Below, piece after piece: positions 58,925 through 64,000 of a stretch of 64,000 bases of DNA. How positions within the stretch are numbered: position 1 is the stretch's first letter; each line of letters opens with the position of its first letter. Under the pieces are notes generated by a model. That model saw only the letters and a program-made list of their open reading frames with translations, was not told the origin of the DNA and made no database searches. Origin of the DNA: Mauremys mutica (Eukaryota; Chordata; Testudines; Geoemydidae); assembly GCF_020497125.1 (NCBI RefSeq), contig NC_059081.1:19935105-19999104 (forward strand). The letters are read 5' to 3'. Both the position numbers and the translations under genes were made by a program.

Positions 58925-59600
58925 CTTACAATGGGGTATATAAAGCCCACAGTGGGCAACACAGGGTTAATGAGCTGTTGTGCGTTCAGGTGGCCCTGCC
59001 CTGCCAAACCTGTGACAGATGTCAGACTTGGAGGAAGGAGCTTAAAGCACAGCACTGCTGATGGCAGACCTCTGTTCTGCTCATGGAGAGAAGGCAGGCT
59101 GAAGGCAAGAACTCCTCAGGCAAACCACTGCCTGAAGGAAGGGAGGGCCTGATGCTGATCCACCTTTGACAGGACTATGTTAGCCTGTGAGCCTAGCTGG
59201 CTTAACAGAAGCCCTTTGAAGGAAGAGAGCTTTACCACACCTGTGGGACAATCTATTGGAATTCATTTATTTTTGTATTCGTTGATACTTCGGAAAGGGC
59301 TGAGTCTCTCTTACGACTGGACTGGTGTTGCGGAACACCCATACCTCGCAGAGCAGAGACTCAGCCAGGGCCTAGACGGTGCCTTGTGGGAGGAACTCAG
59401 TGAGAATATCCAATACGTTTTGTATAACCCTTTATTGCAATGTTATATGATTTCCGCAAGGAAGGCATGCCATTTATTTATTCTGGACTTCTGTTTTATT
59501 GATTTGAATAAAGTAGTTTTCATGATTATTAGATTTATCTGACGTCTACTAAAAAAGACTTATGGACAATCTATGTCCTTCTTTGAAATTTAAGGAACAC
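58925..59600 (+). repeat. Possible LTR with TATA box and poly(A) signal
   Basis: GGGTATATAAAGCCCACAG near 58933 looks like a core promoter. TTTGAATAAAGTAGTTTTC near 59506 looks like a poly(A) site. The 121-codon frame at 59177-59542 matches nothing known. Terminal TG/CA and a target duplication were not found, so this could also be a host promoter or another repeat. Confidence 0.3.
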
Positions 59601-60239
59601 TGCGCATAAAGTGAGAAGTTTCCAGGCAAAGGAAAATTAGTGCTTTATATTGAAATTACAGTATTTTTTCAATAACTTAGAGGGGACGTTGCAAAGTGAG
59701 ATTAAAGTAGGTAAACTGTAAGTGAAACTAAGATGATGAAGAACAACCATAACTTTTATTTAATGTTACTTTTAGCATTAACGGAACTTTTGTAAAATCA
59801 TATGCCTGTATCTGATGCTGAATGAAAGATTTTGTTTGTTCAGAGGTGGAATGTATACTCCATATACATACTACCCTGAACATATCACAGCACAGACACT
59901 TATATATGGGAGAGGTACCAGAGAGGTTCTGAAAGACTGAGGAAAAAGAAACCTAGTACAGTTTTTTCAGAAAAGGAAAGAGCCTGGCAGTTGCCATCCT
60001 ATACTTTCTAGCACTAGTAAATTAATAAAGTAACTACTAAGGGAAAACCAGAAGCTTGAGCAAAAGGTACCAAGAATTAATAAAATACATTTGGAAGGGA
60101 TTTTTTTAAATTGAAGTACAAATTTAGTGGGGAACGTCGTAAGTATGCTTGATTATAAGCATTTGATATTGCATGTCACAAAATCTGACTCTAACAGATA
60201 GGAACATTATGTGAACTGAATGTATGCTAAATACAGTGA
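59601..60239. other. No recognised feature
   Basis: Unique AT-rich sequence. Confidence 0.5.
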
Positions 60240-60408
60240 CCAAAGGATGGTGACAAATGGTGGAAACATCTAATGGAGTATCTCAGGAGTGGGTGACAAG
60301 GGCGATCATATATATCATATTTTCAGCGATGACCTGGAGGAGGGTGTAAACAATGTGTTAACAAGATTCACAAAGAATACTAAATGGAAGGACTTGCAAA
60401 TATTGGTA
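60240..60408 (+). mobile_element. Old CR1 fragment, left of the DIRS element
   Basis: The frame gives SNGVSQEWV, then FSDDLEEGVNNVLTRFTKNT, the region from RT motif B to motif C, with the catalytic ADD replaced by TKN. It continues after the DIRS at 62725. Confidence 0.7.
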
Positions 60409-60727
60409 GTTCTTCGAGTGATAGTTCCTACGTGTATTCCACACGTGGGTGTGCATGTGCGCCATGCACCTGAGTCTGGAAGTGTTTCTTAACAAGTCTG
60501 TTGACCCATACCTGCATAGCCCATCTCCTCATGCTCCCAGCTGAGGGTATAAGAGGTAGTGCAGGTCAATGCCTTCCCAGCTTTTTTTAGTGTAAGTTAT
60601 CTAAGTTAGTATAGTGAGTAGTTCTTCTTTCCCTGGTCATGGACTGTATTTCCTCCCCCATCCGCCCAGGCACTGTGACCTGGATTCCTGGTTTCAAAAG
60701 CTGTTTCCTGCTTGCACTCCTTCTCTG

Positions 60728-60862
60728 TGAGTGATGAGCACCAGTGGTGCCCCTACTGCCTTGATGAGGCACACATCACAGCTCACGGCACCATTAGCAA
60801 ATCCTTCCTGTCCCAGACCTGGGAAGCTTGCGATCTTCACCTTCATAAATACCAGATGGAGG
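60728..60862 (+). pseudogene. DIRS gag scrap
   Basis: The frame SDEHQWCPYCLDEAHITAHG carries a CPYC knuckle and a His-rich stretch, as in DIRS-like gag proteins as remembered. It breaks off where the RNase H-like segment begins, so a deletion junction lies near 60865. Confidence 0.5.
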
Positions 60863-60869
60863 AAGTGAT

Positions 60870-61200
60870 GAGACCCAGACTGCTCTGAGTCGGTCTGGCT
60901 TTGGAACTGGTGCATTAAGAACCACATGATACTTCAAGCCTCCTACTTACTGGGCACCCAGAATTCCCTGGCCAACATGCTCAGCAGGACTCCGAACTTC
61001 AATCACGAGTGGGAGCAACATGATGCCACGCTTCTGTATCTCTTCACCAAGTGAGGCACTCCCTGATGGGACCTCTTTGCTACTCACAAGGACAGAAAGT
61101 CCCCTTCTATTGCTTGGGAGGAGCACTGAGGGATGGCTCTCAAGATGATGAGATAGGTGAGCTCCACTGTCTTTTCCCTCATTCCTCTCCTGCCACAGGT
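60870..61200 (+). pseudogene. DIRS RNase H tail
   Basis: The frame gives NHMILQASYLLGTQNSLANM, then LSRTPNFNHEWEQ and DLFATHKDRKSP, with stops between. The LSR followed by HEW is the C-terminal part of the RT-RNase H polyprotein in DIRS elements. Broken by stops and frameshifts. Confidence 0.65.
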
Positions 61201-62480
61201 GCTATGCAAGATTTACCGGGACAGATCCACTGTCATACTCATGGCCCCATCAGTTCTGATTCACAAACCTCTTCAGACTCTCCACTCGCATATCACACTA
61301 CTTCTGCATACTCCCGAATCTGCTCACACAAGATAGGGGGAGGTTTCATCATCACAATCTGGCCCTCTTCACCTCTCAGCCTGGTATTTGGATGGGTGTC
61401 GAGGGTAGACCAGGCATGCTTTACTCCAGCTCAACAAATCCTTACCCAAAGCAAGAGAGAATCCACCAGAGCCTGCTACCGAGCTGAATGGAGAGGCTTC
61501 ACAGCATGGGCCCACTGCCACTGCCATTCACTGAGCATGGTGTCTCTTCCAGTCATCCTCGACTACTTCCTCGTTCTCAAGAAGTCGGTCTTGGCCCTCA
61601 ATTCTATTCAAGTGCACCTGGCAGCACTCGGTGCCTTTCTCCCTCTCATGGATGGTGCATTGGTGTTCATGTATCCCACCACCATCCGCTTCATGAAAGG
61701 TTTACTCAACACCTTTCACCAGCACTGAAGCCTATGCCACCATTGCATCTTAATCTCGTTCTCTCTGCTCTCACGAAGCCACCCTTTGAGTTGGTAACAA
61801 CATGCTCCTTCTCCCACCTCTCAATGAAAGTGACTTTCTTAGTAGCCATTACCATGGCCAGATGAGTCAGTGAATTCACGGCCGTGAGGGCAGACGCTCC
61901 CAACACAATATTCCTCAAGGACAAGATGTCCTTATGGCTGCACCCTAAATTCCTCCCAAAAGTGGTGTCTGAGTCCCACCTAACTGAGTGCATCTGCCTG
62001 CTGGTTCTCCACCCCATACCACACACCTCCCCTAATGACAGAGCCTTGCATTCCCTTGACATATGCCAGGCACTTGCATTCTACATCCAGAGACTTCACC
62101 CTTTTGCACATCACCAAAGCTATTTGTGGCCATTGCCAAATGGTCCAAGGGTCAAGCCCTCTCGTCCCCAACGGATGTCTAAGAGGGTCTCAGGTGCATC
62201 TGCAAATGCTACAACCAATCCAACCCACGCCCATCTGTAAGAATCATGGAGCACTCTACACAAGTGCAAGCCACCACATCAGTCTCACTGGTGGATGTGG
62301 CCTGGCAAGACATCTGTCGTGCAGCAACTTAGCGCTCCATCTACACATTCACGTCACACTATGTCATTGCCCAAGCAACAGCTACAGATGCCGCCATGGG
62401 CAGACTGTACTGCAGACCCCACTTCTATTGGCATCCTCACACTCACCTCCGTGCTGATCTCTGCTCACGAGTCACTGATA
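61200..62480 (+). pseudogene. DIRS tyrosine recombinase, broken
   Basis: Open segments at 61488-61865 and 61884-62240 share one frame and are split by TGA at 61863-61865, exactly where the box I catalytic Arg belongs (AR-stop-VSEF). After a further stop and a frame change, box II reads HSTQ (His at 62252-62254, with Gln in place of Arg). The nucleophile Tyr survives in TFTSHY at 62360-62362. Both Arg losses fit CGA decay. The enzyme would have integrated circular cDNA without a target duplication. Confidence 0.85.
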
Positions 62481-62724
62481 TGTGGAATACGCATAAGAAC
62501 CATCACTCAAAGAGGAGGAGGAAGTAACTTACCTGTAACGGGAGATTCTTCAAGATGTGTGGTCCCTATCTGTATTCCACTATCCACCCTCCATCCCCTC
62601 TGCTTTGGACTAGATTGTATGCCCTCAGCTAGGAGCACAAGGGAACCCATGTGCAGGTCAACAGACACTGCTAAGAAATGCTTCCAGACTCAGGCACATG
62701 GCACGCCTGCACATCTCGAAGAAC

Positions 62725-63050
62725 CTCCTCTTATGTAAGAGATTAATAGAAAGACCTAGACCTATTAGAAATATGGGCAAAAGTCCTAGATGAGATTCTG
62801 CTGTAAAATTACTGGCTAATACTTCTAGGGAAAAGCAATAGAAAATATAGAGCACCAAAGGGAAGGAGAAACCTGGAAAGCAGTAATCCTGAAAGAGAAC
62901 TATGGTGGGCTGTGACGATTGACAGAAAACTAGATATGCTTTTAATGTGAAATGGTAGCAGAAAAGGACAAGCAGTTTTGAGCTGCTATGCAGTTGAATA
63001 ACAGTGCAGGGAAATAAGCATTCTCTAGTCAGCGCTGGAGCATCCACTCC
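62725..63050 (+). mobile_element. Old CR1 fragment, right of the DIRS element
   Basis: The frame LEIWAKVLDEIL, then LGKSNRKYRAPKGRRNLES and DRKLDMLLM, is the CR1 region just after RT motif C, continuing from 60408. Several stops. Confidence 0.6.
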
Positions 63051-63229
63051 TGGAATACATGTTTAGTTCTAGGAAGTTCTGCGCCCATTAGAAGCCCACT
63101 TTGGGGTAGACTGAGCATTTAGGCATAGCCTTGTGTTAGGGGAGGGCACATCAGGAAGGAATTCTGATGTATTCACTCACAATTCTCCAATTGCTCCCTT
63201 GCTCCTTCTTCAGTTCTTTGGGAGAATAA
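63051..63229. other. No recognised feature
   Basis: Short unique stretch between the CR1 fragment and the MITE; ends in the left TAA target copy (63227-63229). Confidence 0.45.
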
Positions 63230-63516
63230 GGGTTTGTCTATATGAACACTTAGTTCCATGCAAGCGAGGGTGTAAATCTACCCCAGACTAGCCTGTCACG
63301 CATTAACAGCCCATGTGGACCTTTCAGCCACGCGCTATAAATTCCCTAGTGTGCTTTGATCTATGTTGTTTTGCAATGGGAGTAGATCAAAGCACACTAG
63401 AGAACTTTTAGTGCACGGCAGCAGGGTCTACACAGACACTTAGTGTGCTGCAGGCTAGAGTGGGGTAGATTTACACCCCAGCTTGCTGCAAACTGAGTGT
63501 TCGTCTAGACAAGCCC
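63230..63516. mobile_element. Fold-back MITE with TAA target duplication
   Basis: GGGTTTGTCTA and TAGACAAGCCC are the ends, with TAA on both sides (63227-63229 and 63517-63519). The two halves are inverted almost throughout: CTAGTGTGCTTTGATCTA at about 63350 faces TAGATCAAAGCACACTAG at about 63384. Three-base TAA duplication points to a Harbinger-type element. Older relative at 2927-3202. Confidence 0.9.
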
Positions 63517-63764
63517 TAAATTACTTCACTGCTTTTAGGAGTACAGCTTACTTGCCTTCCCCTATAAACAGACAGTTCTGGGGAGAGGGTGCGAGCCATG
63601 GTCCAGAACTGCAGTCCGAGCAGCCTGAACAGGAAGGAGGAGGAGAGTCCTTCCTCTCCTTACTAACCTGCAGGGCATTTTGACCCATTTGCTATTAACT
63701 TGAATAAAAGCAGGATCAAGGCCTATATTCCACAAAGCTATTAACAAACTAATGAACAGCAGCA
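63517..63764. other. No recognised feature
   Basis: Short frames on both strands, none supported. Confidence 0.45.
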
Positions 63765-64000
63765 AAAGTGATCAGGGAACTGCAGGATTTGACTTATCAG
63801 GAATAACGAAGACTTAAATGCATACAGAATGGTGTAACTACTAAGGGAAGTGGTGGGGATATGATGGTTATCTACAAATATCTGAAGAATGTAAACAACG
63901 CAGAGAATTAGTGAAATTGGTACTAGGAATAATGGGATATAATTAAGTAAGGGAAAAATTAGGCTAACTTCTATGAAATCCAGCAAGATGTCCCTATGCT
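63765..64000 (+). mobile_element. CR1 C-terminal fragment at the window edge
   Basis: GDMMVIYKYLKNVNNAEN (about 63855-63910) matches the segment MIAVFRYLKGCHKEEGEN of the 28.4-kb CR1. It may belong to the same old copy as 60240-63050. It runs off the window. Confidence 0.6.

Larger units (their letters stand above)
60409..62724 (+). mobile_element. DIRS-like tyrosine-recombinase retrotransposon, internally deleted
   Basis: It starts GTTCTTCGAG and ends CTCGAAGAAC. The first 160 or so bases (CCTGAGTCTGGAAGTGTTTC, AGTCTGTTGACCC) recur inverted near the end (62660-62724), the inverted terminal repeats expected of DIRS. A near-terminal block, GAGATTCTTCAAGATGTGTGG at 62545, repeats the terminus again. 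At 2.3 kb it is far shorter than a full DIRS. A gag scrap, an RNase H tail and the recombinase remain; most of gag and the RT are gone. No target duplication, as usual for recombinase-driven insertion. Confidence 0.88.

Noticed and set aside
61706..62062. Minus-strand 118-codon frame
   Set aside because: Antisense shadow of the DIRS recombinase.

Overview
The window looks like repeat-rich intergenic or intronic DNA from a cryptodiran turtle. It has the tRNA-derived SINE whose 3' tail matches CR1 (1-160 minus, 49379-49533 plus), several CR1 LINE fragments, many hAT and Harbinger MITEs, CORE-SINE relics, a DIRS element and a SCAN-type gag relic. This assignment rests on remembered repeat families, not a search. 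There are no operons, rRNA, CRISPR arrays or functional tRNA genes. The only candidate host coding segment is one possible 127-bp exon on the minus strand (34928-35054).

Layout. 1-13 kb: mostly unique AT-rich sequence, with a nested inverted duplication built round a hAT element (5755-6544), a 1.2-kb terminal-inverted-repeat element carrying tRNA-like modules in both orientations (7663-8894), a truncated hAT MITE (11742-12046) and a 0.4-kb inverted-repeat element (12960-13366). 13.4-18.7 kb: an LTR-like repeat is split by a fold-back repeat with an 11-bp target duplication, which is split in turn by a 4.87-kb Harbinger transposon (13565-18437). The Harbinger carries a broken DDE transposase, a broken spliced Myb/SANT-like gene and a third, unidentified reading frame. 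18.7-22.1 kb: a CR1 with endonuclease and reverse transcriptase remnants, split by a 597-bp hAT MITE with a perfect 8-bp target duplication. 27.7-30.8 kb: a minus-strand SCAN-gag Ty3/gypsy-like relic split by a young-looking CR1 whose RT motifs are intact. 32-34 kb: a second copy of the tRNA-module element, a GC-rich palindromic hAT MITE with an 8-bp duplication, and a CR1 tail. 34-45 kb: mostly unique sequence with scattered relics. 45.6-46.5 kb: three MITEs nested in one another. 48-53.5 kb: LTR-like repeats, a SINE and a second hAT-centred fold-back duplication. 60.4-62.7 kb: an internally deleted DIRS retrotransposon with inverted terminal repeats, inserted in an older CR1.

The genes do not form a pathway. 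Each coding remnant belongs to a selfish element and almost all are broken. The biological interest lies in the order of nested insertions, the fold-back duplications, the extra Harbinger reading frame, the tRNA-like palindromic element and the possible orphan exon.
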